Shown one piece after another: positions 1 to 11,035 of a stretch of 64,000 nucleotides of DNA. A model generated the notes under the pieces. It ran no database searches. It was not told the origin of the DNA and was given only the letters and a program-made list of their open reading frames with translations. The stretch is taken from the NCBI RefSeq assembly GCF_030546695.1, contig NZ_JAUOTP010000001.1:682001-746000 (forward strand). The letters are read 5' to 3'. Each line of letters starts with the position of its first letter. The stretch's first letter is position 1. The position numbers were made by a program, and so were the translations under genes. This stretch comes from Sphingomonas natans. GTDB lineage: Bacteria; Pseudomonadota; Alphaproteobacteria; Sphingomonadales; Sphingomonadaceae.

Positions 1-9
1 CTCCGCCGG

Positions 10-1503
<1,494 letters not shown>

Positions 1504-1543
1504 GTCGATTTCCAACCTTCAAATAGCTTTGTCATGTTCGTCG

Positions 1544-3100
1544 TTACTTCGGATGCCGCGCGATGAAATCGACGACGGCCTTCATCCTCGGCACCTGATC
1601 CAGGGGCTGGCCGGTATATTGAATGTGCCCGTAGATGTTCGTATCCGTCCCGCTGTACAAGACCAGCAGGCCGCCGACCTTCGTGCGCCACGCCTCCAGA
1701 TATCGCATGTAGATGTCATACATCCGCGGATCGTGGTTGATCGCATTGGCATCGCGCCCCGCCTCGGGATTGTACGCGATGGAATCCGAACCGCCCTCAT
1801 ATCCGATCAGATCGACATTATATTTGTCGGCGATCTTCTTCTGCGCGACGGCCGCCTCGATCGCCTGATCCGCCTCGGCCGGCAGGCGCGCAATCACCTT
1901 TTCGACGCGCGTCGGCCCGGCCTGATCGATATCCTGCACGGTATGCCCGAAATAGGGCGCGATCGCGAGCGCATCGACCGACTTCCAGGTCTCCTTGTGT
2001 GCGAGCATATCCTCGGACCGCTCTTTCCACACGGCCTGACCGCCAAGGACACGAACGATGCGGTTCGTCTGTCCGGCGAACACTTCGCTCCATGTCTTCA
2101 TCACATCGCGGACTCGATCGGCATAATAATAATCGCCGGCAAGACGGCCATCGATGCCCGGATAGAGCTTCGTGCCCCGCTGGACGGCGTCCTGCGACTG
2201 CTTGAAGCCCGAATTCCACACTTCGTTCGACAGCTCGACATAGGCCTTGCGCCCCGGCGCCAGGTGATCGCGAACATAGATCGCGAAGTTCCGATAATAA
2301 GCCGGATCGGTATCGAACGGCAAAGTGAACCAGGGATCGGAGCCCAGCTTATTCGCCAGCGCGACCATATATTCGACGGCCATGCCGTTGCGGATCTGGC
2401 TGAAATCGTTCTCGGTCGAGCGGTTGGCCCAAGTCTGCATGGGCGCGCCGTTCGTCTTCATCCAGTCCATGAACCGAATGACGCGAAACGGGCGCATGTC
2501 GCTCAGGAAATCCGGATGGAAAAGCTGCCCCGCAGGCGTCCCGGCCGGAACGCACGATGCCACGTCCAATCTCGCCCCGTCTTGCTTGGCGGTTATCGCC
2601 AGCTGCACGATGACGCCGTTCGGATCCCCCGGAATATCCAGCTTGAACTTCTCGGGTCCGCCGGAAAGCTTACCCATGAACTTGGACTTTATGTCCCACC
2701 CCGGCGAAAAGACGCAGTCATGCACCCCGAGCTGCCCCATCGCGGAATGCTCCAGCATGAGTTCCATATAGGTGCCTTTGGGGGTGTTATAGGGGTGCCC
2801 CCCCGCGTCGACCGTCAAATTGCCTATCGTCGGCAAGTGCCCCTCGGTCAGGAAACCATTGTTTTTGACGATGTCGATGAACACGCGTTCCGGCGACCAA
2901 TAGGAAGGCGTTCCGAGATTCATTCCGATGACAGTAGGCTGGAGGAGCGGCGGCCTTGGCTTCGGCAGCGATGATCCTGCGGACTTCTCGCCCGGCATAG
3001 TTCCGCCGGACTTGGGCACGCCGCCGACGGCGAGGAATCCGGCTGCGGCCAAAGCCAGTGCGCCTGCGGAAAACGCCATAGCTTTCTTCCTCCCAATCAT
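1544..3100 (-). CDS. Secreted cellulose-binding / clan GH-A-like glycosidase candidate
   Basis: The protein resembles sphingomonad proteins annotated as cellulose-binding. Residues 1-27 form a signal-like segment (RKK then a hydrophobic Ala/Leu run), suggesting export. The body looks like a TIM-barrel hydrolase: ELSNEVWN at 289-296 supplies an Asn-Glu pair typical of a clan GH-A acid/base, and GYEGG around 433-437 supplies a second Glu where a nucleophile would be expected. Substrate is unknown; polysaccharide is inferred from the neighbouring flippase and glycosyltransferase. Start is uncertain: ATG 3100 gives a charged signal peptide, while ATG 3079 has a near-perfect Shine-Dalgarno (GGGAGGAA, 7 bases away) lying within the first codons of the longer form. 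It ends 40 bp upstream of gatB on the same strand. Confidence 0.7.
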   Translation of the reverse strand: MIGRKKAMAFSAGALALAAAGFLAVGGVPKSGGTMPGEKSAGSSLPKPRPPLLQPTVIGMNLGTPSYWSPERVFIDIVKNNGFLTEGHLPTIGNLTVDAGGHPYNTPKGTYMELMLEHSAMGQLGVHDCVFSPGWDIKSKFMGKLSGGPEKFKLDIPGDPNGVIVQLAITAKQDGARLDVASCVPAGTPAGQLFHPDFLSDMRPFRVIRFMDWMKTNGAPMQTWANRSTENDFSQIRNGMAVEYMVALANKLGSDPWFTLPFDTDPAYYRNFAIYVRDHLAPGRKAYVELSNEVWNSGFKQSQDAVQRGTKLYPGIDGRLAGDYYYADRVRDVMKTWSEVFAGQTNRIVRVLGGQAVWKERSEDMLAHKETWKSVDALAIAPYFGHTVQDIDQAGPTRVEKVIARLPAEADQAIEAAVAQKKIADKYNVDLIGYEGGSDSIAYNPEAGRDANAINHDPRMYDIYMRYLEAWRTKVGGLLVLYSGTDTNIYGHIQYTGQPLDQVPRMKAVVDFIARHPK

Positions 3101-3376
3101 GCCGGGCACATCCGACAAACGTTATAGGTTGGCAAGAAATTTGCTCCATGGCGGCTGCTCGTCGGCGGTCATCATGATCGCAATATGTGGCAGGCAACCT
3201 GAAGGCTGGGAGTTCAAGGCGATGTCGCTACGAAGGCAAAGAACTTGCATCGCTTCGGCCATTCTCGCCGATCTGTCCGCTCCATACCGCATGCGGGCCA
3301 TGCGCCCGCCGACATTGGGGGCGACGGAAAGCGACAGGCACGGCATAGCGATCGCACCGATGACGACGATCTGCCG

Positions 3377-4741
3377 ATGACCCTCGCCTCCGTTCTCCGC
3401 CATGCCGCGCCCGGCCGGCTGGTCGCGCTTGGTCGAACGCGATCGGGCGTTCTGGCCCTCTCGACGATCGGATCGATGGTCGTCCGGATGGGCAGTTCGG
3501 TCATCCTCACCCGGCTGCTGTCTCCGGAGGCCTTCGGCTTGGTCGGCATCATCGGCTCGATCTTCTTCACGCTCGGCATGCTCACCGATCTCGGCTTCCA
3601 GTCCTACGTGGTCCGCCACGAAAGGGGCGACGAGCGACATTTTCGCGACGTGATCTGGACGATCCACGCGTGGCGCGGCCTCGCGCTCGCTTTGCTGGCG
3701 GCCGCAGCCTCGCCGCTGATCGCGGATTTCATGCAGAAGCCGGAGCTTGCCTGGCCGATCGCGGTGGTGGGCTCCACCTTCTTTCTGAACGGGGTCGCGT
3801 CACTGTCGCAGATGACGGCGCTTCGCTCCGATTCGGCCCGATTGCTCTCCGTGCTGGATCTGCTGTTCCAAATCTTCCAGACGCTCTCATGTCTTCTCCT
3901 CGCCGTCTGGCTGCGAAGCGTCTGGGCGATCATTATCTCGATGGTGCTGCAATCGGCGGTTCGGTCCGTGGCGAGCTATTTCATCTTCCCCGACGCTGGC
4001 CATCGCCTTGCCCGCGATCGGGACGTGTCGCGGGATTTCTTCGCCTTTTCCCGCATCGTCCTGGTGAGCAGCGCGCTGTCCCTGCTCCTGTTCCAGAGCG
4101 ACAAGCTGGTATTGGGGCGCCTGCTGACGCTGCAGGAGTTCGGGCTGTACGCGATCGCGCTCAATCTTTCGTCGGCGCCCGCATCGTTCGCGGATTCCTA
4201 TATCAGCAGGGTCAGCTTTCCCCTGTACGCGAGCACCTGGCGCACCGATCCAGGGCGGCTCAGTGAAGTCTATTATTCGGTCGGGCGGATGCCGTCGCTG
4301 CTCTACGCGCTCGTCTGTGGCGGACTGGCGGGCGGCGCGCCTTTGGGGATCGCGATACTCTATGATGACCGCTACGCCGGGGCCGGACCCTTCCTGTCCC
4401 TGCTGGCGATCGGAAGCGCTCTGCGCTTCCCCAATTTCGCCGCGGCCGAGGTGCAAACCGCCATCGGTCGTGTCAAAGGTACGATGCACGCGAACATCGT
4501 TCGGATCGCATGGCTGGCCGTGGCCGGTACGGCGGGCTTCCGCTTGTATGGCCCGATCGGGCTCGTTGGTGCGGTGGGGCTGATGGAGCTTCCTGCCCTC
4601 GCCTACAACTGGACGGCGCTGCAGCGGCTCGGCATTCTCAACCTGCGCAAGGAACTGGTGTTCGTTGCCTGTGCTCTGGCCGGCGCCGCGATCGCCTTTG
4701 CGGCGTCACGCACGATCCTGGCGCTGATGCCTTCGCTTTAA
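3377..4741 (+). CDS. Oligosaccharide flippase (MOP/Wzx-like)
   Basis: This 454-residue, strongly hydrophobic protein has roughly a dozen predicted membrane segments and the N-terminal SSVILTRLLSPEAFGLVGI pattern typical of polysaccharide-export flippases of the MOP superfamily (Wzx, RfbX and relatives). Such proteins flip lipid-linked sugar units across the inner membrane. I chose ATG 3377 because residues upstream in this frame are polar and unlike the family; no strong ribosome site is visible. It is the only + strand gene among the minus-strand gat genes. Its last 36 bp overlap the 3' end of the convergent glycosyltransferase gene. Substrate cannot be read from sequence. Confidence 0.85.
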   Translation: MTLASVLRHAAPGRLVALGRTRSGVLALSTIGSMVVRMGSSVILTRLLSPEAFGLVGIIGSIFFTLGMLTDLGFQSYVVRHERGDERHFRDVIWTIHAWRGLALALLAAAASPLIADFMQKPELAWPIAVVGSTFFLNGVASLSQMTALRSDSARLLSVLDLLFQIFQTLSCLLLAVWLRSVWAIIISMVLQSAVRSVASYFIFPDAGHRLARDRDVSRDFFAFSRIVLVSSALSLLLFQSDKLVLGRLLTLQEFGLYAIALNLSSAPASFADSYISRVSFPLYASTWRTDPGRLSEVYYSVGRMPSLLYALVCGGLAGGAPLGIAILYDDRYAGAGPFLSLLAIGSALRFPNFAAAEVQTAIGRVKGTMHANIVRIAWLAVAGTAGFRLYGPIGLVGAVGLMELPALAYNWTALQRLGILNLRKELVFVACALAGAAIAFAASRTILALMPSL

Positions 4742-5701
4742 CAGCCGTGCCGCCGTCTCCCGCATGAGAATCATGAGGGTGCGCAGCCATAGCGCCCGGT
4801 TCATTCGCGCTGCCAGCGCGAGGGTCTGGCCCATGCGTGCGAACGCCAGTTTGCTGCCATTGTCGCTGCGATACCCCCACATCAAGATCTGGGCCTTGAA
4901 GTCGATTGCTTTGCGCCGGGCCGCCCGCGGCGGCGCGCCGACCACGCTCGCGATATAGCGTTCCACCTGCAGCGTCTCGCGGACGAAAGGCTCTCCCTTC
5001 AGGCGGTTGCGAACGGTGAACGCGTGCTGGCGGAAATAATTGAGCGGCTCGGCAAGGCATGCAATATCATGATAGCGCAGCATGTGTGCGTAGGTCATCC
5101 AGTCGCCGCACTGAGCGAGCTCGGTCTGGGGACCGCCGATCGTGTCGAACGCCGCCCGCCGGAAGAGGATCGCGCTGGCATTCGGCAGGGTGTTCCAAGG
5201 CGACATGTAGCGGCGCAGATATTCGCGGCCATCCATCACGAAGTCCTTGCGAAAAGCCTCCAGATCGTAGGTCGACAGGTCGTCACGCCGCCAGCTGTCG
5301 AAATATTCGTGGCACACCTGATCCTGCGCATCGATGATATACGATTGCGCGACCGCCAGGCCGGCAGTAGGATTCAGATCGAGCTGACGAGCCAACTTTT
5401 CCAGGAACGTCGGATCCGCCGCATCGTCGGATTCGGCGACCCAGACATAGTCGCCGGTCGTCTCCGCCAGTCCTTTGCGCCACTGAAGGAAGGTGTTGCC
5501 GCTATTCGTCTCGTTGAACGACACGCGCACGCGTGGATCGCTCAGATAGCGCGCGATCACGTCGCGGCTATTGTCCGGCGAGCAATCGTCAAGGATCAGC
5601 AGCTCGAAATCGGTGTGCGTCTGCGCGAGGATCGTTTCGATCCGTCGCGGCAGGAAAGCGGCATGGTTATAGTTGGGCAGGATGACAGAGATGGATGCCA
5701 T
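4706..5701 (-). CDS. Glycosyltransferase family 2
   Basis: The 331-residue protein opens with SVILPNYNHAAFL, the classic GT-A fold start, followed by LDDCS (38-41, nucleotide binding) and ESDDAAD (90-96, DXD-like metal/sugar-nucleotide site). It probably adds a sugar to a lipid-linked exopolysaccharide or surface glycan on the cytoplasmic face. ATG 5701 is preceded by GGAG at a 5-base spacing; the frame upstream is a shadow of gatA. It starts 40 bp after the gatA stop on the same strand, so it may be transcribed with gatCA, and its 3' end overlaps the convergent flippase gene by 36 bp. Confidence 0.88.
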   Translation of the reverse strand: MASISVILPNYNHAAFLPRRIETILAQTHTDFELLILDDCSPDNSRDVIARYLSDPRVRVSFNETNSGNTFLQWRKGLAETTGDYVWVAESDDAADPTFLEKLARQLDLNPTAGLAVAQSYIIDAQDQVCHEYFDSWRRDDLSTYDLEAFRKDFVMDGREYLRRYMSPWNTLPNASAILFRRAAFDTIGGPQTELAQCGDWMTYAHMLRYHDIACLAEPLNYFRQHAFTVRNRLKGEPFVRETLQVERYIASVVGAPPRAARRKAIDFKAQILMWGYRSDNGSKLAFARMGQTLALAARMNRALWLRTLMILMRETAARLLKRRHQRQDRA

Positions 5702-5741
5702 ATTCGCTCCAGCTATCGCCCGGCGTCGGCGGTCGGCGCCG

Positions 5742-7223
5742 TCACCACCACGCCTCCGGTCGTGCCGAAAAGCCCGCACGCTGCTCGATCGCGAGGCCCG
5801 CGTCGAGCACGCCTTGCTCGTCCAGCGGCTTGCCGATGATCTGCAGTCCGAGCGGCAGGCCCTTGGCGTCCAGCCCCGCCGGCACCGACATCGCCGGCAG
5901 GCCGGCCAGGCTCGCCGGCACGGTGAAGACGTCGTTGAGATACATGGCCAGCGGATCGGCATTCTTCTCGCCGAGCGCGAAGGCGGCCGAGGGCGCGGTC
6001 GGCGTCAGCAACAGGTCGCACGTCTCGAACGCGCGCTCGAAATCACGCGCGATCAGCGCGCGGACGCGCTGCGCCTTCGTGTAATAGGCATCGTAATAAC
6101 CGGCCGAGAGCACATAGGTGCCGATCAGGATGCGGCGCTTCACTTCCGGGCCGAAGCCGTCGGCCCGCGTCGCCGCATACATGTCCTGCAGATTCGCGCC
6201 GTCGGGCAGATCGCGCAGCCCGTAGCGGACGCCATCATAGCGGGCGAGGTTGGACGAGGCTTCGGCGGGGGCGATGATATAATAGGTCGCCAGCGCATAG
6301 CGCGTGTGCGGCAGCGAGACGTCGACGACGGTCGCGCCCGCATCCTTGACGAGCGCGATGCCCTTTTCCCAGAGCGCCTCGATCTCGGCGGGCATGCCCT
6401 CGACGCGATATTCCCTGGGGATGCCGACGCGCTTGCCGGTGAGATCGCCCGACAACAGCGCTTCCCAGTCGGGCACGGGCAGATCCAGCGAGGTCGCGTC
6501 CTTCGCGTCGAAGCCGCTCATCGCCTCCAGCAGGATCGCGCAATCGCGCACGTCGCGCGCCATCGGCCCGGCCTGATCGAGGCTCGAGGCGAAGGCGACG
6601 ATGCCGTAGCGCGAGCAGCGCCCATAGGTCGGCTTGATCCCCGAAATGCCGGTGAAGGCGGCGGGCTGGCGGATCGAACCGCCCGTATCGGTGCCCGTCG
6701 CCGCCGGCACGATCCGCGCGGCAATGGCAGCGGAGGAGCCGCCCGACGAGCCGCCCGGGGCCAGCGGCGCATTGCCGCCGTCGTTGCGCCGCCAGGGCGA
6801 GATCACGTTGCCGAAATAGCTGGTCTCGTTCGACGAGCCCATCGCGAACTGATCGAGATTGAGCTTGCCGAGCATCCCCGCGCCGGCGTCGAACAGCTTC
6901 GCCGCCACGGTCGCGTGGTAGGGCGGCACGAAGCCTTCCAGCATATGGCTGGCGGCGGTCGTCTGATATCCGGCGGTCGCGAACAGATCCTTCATGCCGA
7001 TCGGCACGCCGGACAGCGGCTTGAGATTGTCCTCGGCCTTCGCCTTGTCGGCCGCATCGGCGGCGGCGAGCGCATGTTCGGGCGTCTCGACGATGAAGGC
7101 GTTGAGCGCCTTGGCGCCGGCCACCGCCGCGTTGAACGCCTCGGCCACTTCGCGCGCCGAGAAGGCGCCGTCGCGCACGCCGTCGCGGATACCGGCGACG
7201 GTCAGATCGGTCAGCGCGGTCAT
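5742..7223 (-). CDS. gatA: Asp-tRNA(Asn)/Glu-tRNA(Gln) amidotransferase subunit A
   Basis: GatA is the glutaminase subunit of GatCAB, releasing ammonia from glutamine for tRNA-bound Glu/Asp amidation. The 493-residue protein carries the amidase signature: catalytic Lys in GMKDLFAT (K78), the Gly/Ser-rich GGSSGG (157-162) with the cis-Ser, and [11 protein letters not shown] with the nucleophilic Ser (about 183). The start ATG at 7223 shares one base with the gatC stop (TAATG), indicating translational coupling. Length is normal for the family. Confidence 0.97.
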   Translation of the reverse strand: MTALTDLTVAGIRDGVRDGAFSAREVAEAFNAAVAGAKALNAFIVETPEHALAAADAADKAKAEDNLKPLSGVPIGMKDLFATAGYQTTAASHMLEGFVPPYHATVAAKLFDAGAGMLGKLNLDQFAMGSSNETSYFGNVISPWRRNDGGNAPLAPGGSSGGSSAAIAARIVPAATGTDTGGSIRQPAAFTGISGIKPTYGRCSRYGIVAFASSLDQAGPMARDVRDCAILLEAMSGFDAKDATSLDLPVPDWEALLSGDLTGKRVGIPREYRVEGMPAEIEALWEKGIALVKDAGATVVDVSLPHTRYALATYYIIAPAEASSNLARYDGVRYGLRDLPDGANLQDMYAATRADGFGPEVKRRILIGTYVLSAGYYDAYYTKAQRVRALIARDFERAFETCDLLLTPTAPSAAFALGEKNADPLAMYLNDVFTVPASLAGLPAMSVPAGLDAKGLPLGLQIIGKPLDEQGVLDAGLAIEQRAGFSARPEAWW

Positions 7224-7510
7224 TATTCGATCACCTTGGGCACGGCGAAGAAGCCATGTTCGGCCTGGGGTGCGTTCGCCAGCACCTTGTCGCGGATGCC
7301 GCCGTCGGTCACCTGGTCGGCGCGCAGGCGCAGCGTGTTCGGGATCACCGCGGCGAGCGGCTCTATCCCCGCGGTATCGACCTCGCTCAATTGCTCGATC
7401 CAGCCGAGGATGTTGTTGAGCTCGGGGACCATCGCCTCGACCTCCTGATCGGTGGTGGCGATGCGGGCGAGGCTCGCGATCTTGCGGACGGTGGCGGCAT
7501 CTACGGACAT
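7223..7510 (-). CDS. gatC: Asp-tRNA(Asn)/Glu-tRNA(Gln) amidotransferase subunit C
   Basis: GatC is the small subunit that wraps around and stabilises GatA and bridges it to GatB. The 95-residue protein has the typical start [16 protein letters not shown], the central helix [17 protein letters not shown] and the C-terminal [10 protein letters not shown] ending. It is the first gene of the gatC-gatA pair, and its TAA overlaps the gatA ATG by one base. No strong Shine-Dalgarno is visible upstream. Confidence 0.96.
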   Translation of the reverse strand: MSVDAATVRKIASLARIATTDQEVEAMVPELNNILGWIEQLSEVDTAGIEPLAAVIPNTLRLRADQVTDGGIRDKVLANAPQAEHGFFAVPKVIE

Positions 7511-7603
7511 GGGGCGCGGCTAGCATCCGTCCCCGCCCCCGACAAGGCGATGCGTGGACGGGAACATGGCGGAACGATAGAGCGCCCTGCTACCTCTCCC
7601 TTT

Positions 7604-7704
7604 CCGTTTGCTTCGAGCGGAGATCGAGCCTGTCGAGATCGCAGTCGAGAAGAGTTCTCGACGGACGCTTCTCGACTTCGCTCGAAGCTGCTCGAACCGA
7701 ACGG
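7604..7704. repeat. Dispersed repeat, family A, copy 1
   Basis: A 101-bp segment built from TCGAG-rich words lies between gatC and the DUF3089 gene. Its reverse complement matches most of the segment at 36817-36926 (shared blocks include CTCGACTGCGATCTCGAC and CTCGATCTCCGCTCGAA). Bounded by CCGTTTG and GAACGG, it resembles the ends of family B repeats in this window. It is noncoding and could fold into a hairpin. Confidence 0.75.
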
Positions 7705-7725
7705 AGAAAATCCGAGGACACGATC

Positions 7726-8838
7726 CTGCTCGCCCGCAAATTCCTCTACGCGATCGCCGCGATCATTCTCCTGATCCTCGCCTTCGGGATCAGCTGGAGC
7801 CTGTTCCAGGACCGGTTCATCCGCTGGACGTTCGTGCCTTCGACCGATTTCGTGGAGCGCGATGCCGGCCCCGCCCCCGATTATGCGAAGGTCACCGCCT
7901 GGCTGGCCCGCCCCGATCTGGCCGTGGACCCGACCCGCTACGTGCCCGCCGGCTTCGAGACGCCCGCTGCGCACGCCGCCGCCATCTTCTACGTGCCCCC
8001 CACCACCTATCTCAGCAAAGCGCACTGGAACGGGCCGATCGCCGACGCCGATGCGAAGGCGCGCGCGGTCCTGTTCGCGAAAAGCCAGGCGAGCGCCTTC
8101 AACGGATCCGGCTCGGTCTGGGCGCCGCTCTACCGGCAGGCGACGCTCGGCGCGTTCCTCGCTGCCGACGATCCGCGTTCGGCCAAAGCGCTCGACCTTG
8201 CTTATGCCGATGTCGCGCGCGCCTTCGACGCATTCATCGCCGCCCAGCCCGCCGACATGCCGATCATCCTCGCTGGACACAGCCAGGGCTCGCTCCATCT
8301 GCTCCGCCTGTTGCGCGAGAAGGTCCGCGGCACCGAACTGCGCTCGCGGATCGTGGCGGCTTATGCGATCGGCTGGCCGATCTCGCTGACGGCGGATCTG
8401 CCCGCGCTGAGCCTGCCCGCCTGCCGGGAGCCGAAGAGCCATGGCTGCCTGCTTGCGTGGCAGAGCTTCGCCGAACCCGCCGAGCCGCGCCTGATCACCG
8501 CCTATTTCGATGCGACCGGCGGCTATGCCGGTCTCCCCCGCAAAGGCACCAAGATGCTCTGCACCAATCCGCTGACTGGCTCGGTCGGCGGATCGGCGCC
8601 CGCTTCGGCCAATCGCGGCACGCTCGTTCCCCGCACCGATTATGCGCGCGCGGATCTGGAGAAGGGGCGCGTTCCCGCCGCCTGCACGCCCGAAGGACTG
8701 CTCTCGATCGGCGAGGCACCGGACGGCTTCGGACGTTATGTGCTGCCCGGCAACAATTACCACGTCTTCGATTATGCGCTCTTCTGGGCGAACATCCGCG
8801 CCGATGCCGAACGCCGCACTTTGGCCTTCGCGCGATGA
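7726..8838 (+). CDS. DUF3089 alpha/beta-hydrolase, membrane-anchored
   Basis: A DUF3089 family protein with the alpha/beta-hydrolase nucleophile elbow GHSQG (184-188, Ser186) and the family's [12 protein letters not shown] and [12 protein letters not shown] blocks. Substrate is unknown; esterase/lipase-like activity is inferred. The first standard start in frame would be GTG 7834, but the frame stays open upstream and encodes a membrane anchor ([19 protein letters not shown]) that homologues have. A CTG at 7726 has GAGGA seven bases upstream, so I use it as the start; this gives 370 residues. The stop overlaps the ruvX start (ATGA). Confidence 0.75.
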   Translation: MLARKFLYAIAAIILLILAFGISWSLFQDRFIRWTFVPSTDFVERDAGPAPDYAKVTAWLARPDLAVDPTRYVPAGFETPAAHAAAIFYVPPTTYLSKAHWNGPIADADAKARAVLFAKSQASAFNGSGSVWAPLYRQATLGAFLAADDPRSAKALDLAYADVARAFDAFIAAQPADMPIILAGHSQGSLHLLRLLREKVRGTELRSRIVAAYAIGWPISLTADLPALSLPACREPKSHGCLLAWQSFAEPAEPRLITAYFDATGGYAGLPRKGTKMLCTNPLTGSVGGSAPASANRGTLVPRTDYARADLEKGRVPAACTPEGLLSIGEAPDGFGRYVLPGNNYHVFDYALFWANIRADAERRTLAFAR

Positions 8839-9308
8839 TCACGAGCGTGGCTGCCGAATTCCGCGACGCGCTTCCCGAAGGCGGACGGCTGGCGGGGCTC
8901 GACGTCGGCACGAAGACGATCGGCGTCGCGCTCTGTGATGCCGGCTGGCATATCGCGAGTCCGGCCGAGACGATCCAGCGCGCCAAGTTCGCGGTCGATC
9001 GCGCGCTGCTCGCGCTGCTGCTCAAGAAGCAGACCGCGACCGGGATCGTCGTCGGTCTGCCGCTGAGCCTCGACGGCACGGACAGTCCCCGCACCCAATC
9101 GGTCCGCGCCTTCGCGCGCAATATCGAGCCGCTCGGCCTGCCGATCCTGCTGTGGGACGAGCGCTGGTCCACCGCGGCCGTGACGCGCACCTTGCTGGAG
9201 GCAGACACGAGCCGCGCGCGCCGCCGCGAACTCGTCGACAAGCTCGCCGCCGCCTACATTCTCCAGGGCGCGATCGATTCGATGGCGAGCGGGGGACTGA
9301 CGGGGTGA
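8835..9308 (+). CDS. ruvX: Holliday junction resolvase / pre-16S rRNA nuclease RuvX (YqgF)
   Basis: This 157-residue protein has the RNase H-like YqgF fold signature: [13 protein letters not shown] with Asp23, [13 protein letters not shown], and WDERWST. The family processes the 16S rRNA 5' end and was first named a putative Holliday resolvase. Its ATG overlaps the stop of the DUF3089 gene by 4 bases, and its own stop overlaps the GTG of the next gene. Length is normal. Confidence 0.93.
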   Translation: MITSVAAEFRDALPEGGRLAGLDVGTKTIGVALCDAGWHIASPAETIQRAKFAVDRALLALLLKKQTATGIVVGLPLSLDGTDSPRTQSVRAFARNIEPLGLPILLWDERWSTAAVTRTLLEADTSRARRRELVDKLAAAYILQGAIDSMASGGLTG

Positions 9309-10006
9309 GAAGAACCGCGTGCATGGTCATGGTGGCAGCGCTTCCCGTCGCGGCGGGCGCACAGATGACCGCCGAAACCACCGCGCCGTCGGACGAGATC
9401 GTCGTAACCGGCGTAAAGGGACGCTGGTCGCTGGAGGGCAAGCGTCTCCGCGCGGCGCAGGCCGCCTTCGTCGCGGGGCAGCCGCGCTACGCGCCGGGCA
9501 GTCGCCTTGTCTTCCAGATCAACCTCAAGACGGATCGCTCGCCCGACGGCCTCGTGCTCACGCTGCGCAAGGGGGACGAGATCGTCGCCGTTCCCTTGGA
9601 TGGCGACAGGCGGTTCACGCTGCCGCTGCTCGACTCGGACGACTGGCTGCTCTCCGCCAATCGCACGCCCGCCGAGGTCGGCGTGCGGATGTGGGTCTTC
9701 TCGTCCAATTCCACCGAATTCGATCGCCGGCTCGGTGACATGCGGCTTCATTGTCGCGTCGCCTGGGCGCTCAAGCGCGACCGTGCGTCCATCTTCCAGC
9801 GTGCCGCTTTCTCCACGCTGGGCGGCTGCGAGAGCGCCAGCATCATGTTCATCACCACCGCTACGCGTCCGCTGGCTTCGGCCGAAGTGGTCTCCGCGGC
9901 AGGCGCCGTCCGGCCGCTGGAAGTGAAGGACGGTCTGCAATACGGGATGCCGATCGGCGACAAGAGCCTGACGGACGAAGCCCGCGTCCACCTCGTCGCG
10001 CGCTGA
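9305..10006 (+). CDS. Secreted protein of unknown function
   Basis: I do not recognise this 233-residue protein. A signal peptide ([20 protein letters not shown]) points to the periplasm. The mature start carries SDEIVVTG, a string normally seen at the N-terminus of TonB-dependent receptors, but no plug or barrel follows. The rest is a compact globular region with two Cys that could pair. The start GTG at 9305 overlaps the ruvX TGA (GTGA) and has GGGGGA seven bases upstream. It lies in the coupled chain between ruvX and pyrB. Confidence 0.8.
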   Translation: MRRTACMVMVAALPVAAGAQMTAETTAPSDEIVVTGVKGRWSLEGKRLRAAQAAFVAGQPRYAPGSRLVFQINLKTDRSPDGLVLTLRKGDEIVAVPLDGDRRFTLPLLDSDDWLLSANRTPAEVGVRMWVFSSNSTEFDRRLGDMRLHCRVAWALKRDRASIFQRAAFSTLGGCESASIMFITTATRPLASAEVVSAAGAVRPLEVKDGLQYGMPIGDKSLTDEARVHLVAR

Positions 10007-10045
10007 CTTGAGCTTGGCGTCCCCGCTCGATAGGGACTGCGCCTG

Positions 10046-11035
10046 ATGTCCTCCGCCCCGCCCCGCTCCACCGACGAGAGGCTTGGCGTGCACCCGTTTC
10101 CGCATCGCCACCTGCTCGGCATCGCCGGTCTCGCCCCGCACGAGATATTGTTCCTGCTCGACGAGGCCGAGCAATGGATCGCGCTCAACCGATCGACCGA
10201 GAAGCGCGACGATCGCCTCCACGGCCTGACGCAGATCAACGCCTTTTTCGAGAACAGCACGCGCACTTTGCTGAGTTTCGAGATTGCGGGGAAACGCCTC
10301 GGGATGGACGTGGTCAACATGGCCGTCGCCCAGTCCAGCGTGAAGAAGGGCGAGACGCTGATCGATACCGCGATCACGCTCAACGCGATGCGCCCCGACG
10401 TGATCGTCATCCGTCACGATGCGAGCGGCGCGGTGCGCCTGATCGCCGACAAGGTCGATTGCCCCGTGCTTAATGCCGGCGACGGCCGCCACGAGCATCC
10501 GACCCAGGCTTTGCTCGACGCGCTGACGATCCGCCGCCGCAAGGGCCGCATCGCCGGGCTGACGGTCGCGATCTGCGGCGACGTGCTCCACAGCCGCGTC
10601 GCGCGCTCGAACATCCTCGCGCTCGGCACGCTCGGAGCCGACGTCCGCGTCGTCGGCCCGCCGACGCTGCTGCCGCCGCATGTCGAGCGGATGGGAGTCA
10701 CCCGCTTCACCGATTTCGATGCGGGCCTCGAAGGCGCCGACGTCGTGATGATGCTGCGCCTGCAGAGCGAGCGGATGGACGGCGCGTTCGTCCCTTCGCC
10801 GCGTGAATATCATGCGCTTTACGGCCTCACGACCGAACGCCTCGCGCGCGCCGCGCCCGATGCGCTCGTCATGCATCCCGGGCCGATGAACCGCGGGGTC
10901 GAGATCGCCAGCGCCGTCGCCGACGATCTCAACCGATCGGCGATCCCCGAACAGGTCGAGATGGGCGTCGCGTTGCGCATGGCTTGCCTCGACGTGCTGA
11001 CCCGCCGCCAGCGCGGCGTCGAGGGCTGGGCATGA
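10046..11035 (+). CDS. pyrB: Aspartate carbamoyltransferase catalytic subunit
   Basis: ATCase condenses carbamoyl phosphate with aspartate in pyrimidine synthesis. The 329-residue protein shows the carbamoyl-phosphate loop FFENSTRT (STRT 71-74), the aspartate-domain segment [10 protein letters not shown] and the [12 protein letters not shown] block. Starts at ATG 10046. Its stop overlaps the start of the downstream dihydroorotase-like gene by 4 bases (ATGA), the arrangement known from ATCases that associate with a dihydroorotase homologue. No regulatory subunit gene (pyrI) is present. Confidence 0.96.
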   Translation: MSSAPPRSTDERLGVHPFPHRHLLGIAGLAPHEILFLLDEAEQWIALNRSTEKRDDRLHGLTQINAFFENSTRTLLSFEIAGKRLGMDVVNMAVAQSSVKKGETLIDTAITLNAMRPDVIVIRHDASGAVRLIADKVDCPVLNAGDGRHEHPTQALLDALTIRRRKGRIAGLTVAICGDVLHSRVARSNILALGTLGADVRVVGPPTLLPPHVERMGVTRFTDFDAGLEGADVVMMLRLQSERMDGAFVPSPREYHALYGLTTERLARAAPDALVMHPGPMNRGVEIASAVADDLNRSAIPEQVEMGVALRMACLDVLTRRQRGVEGWA

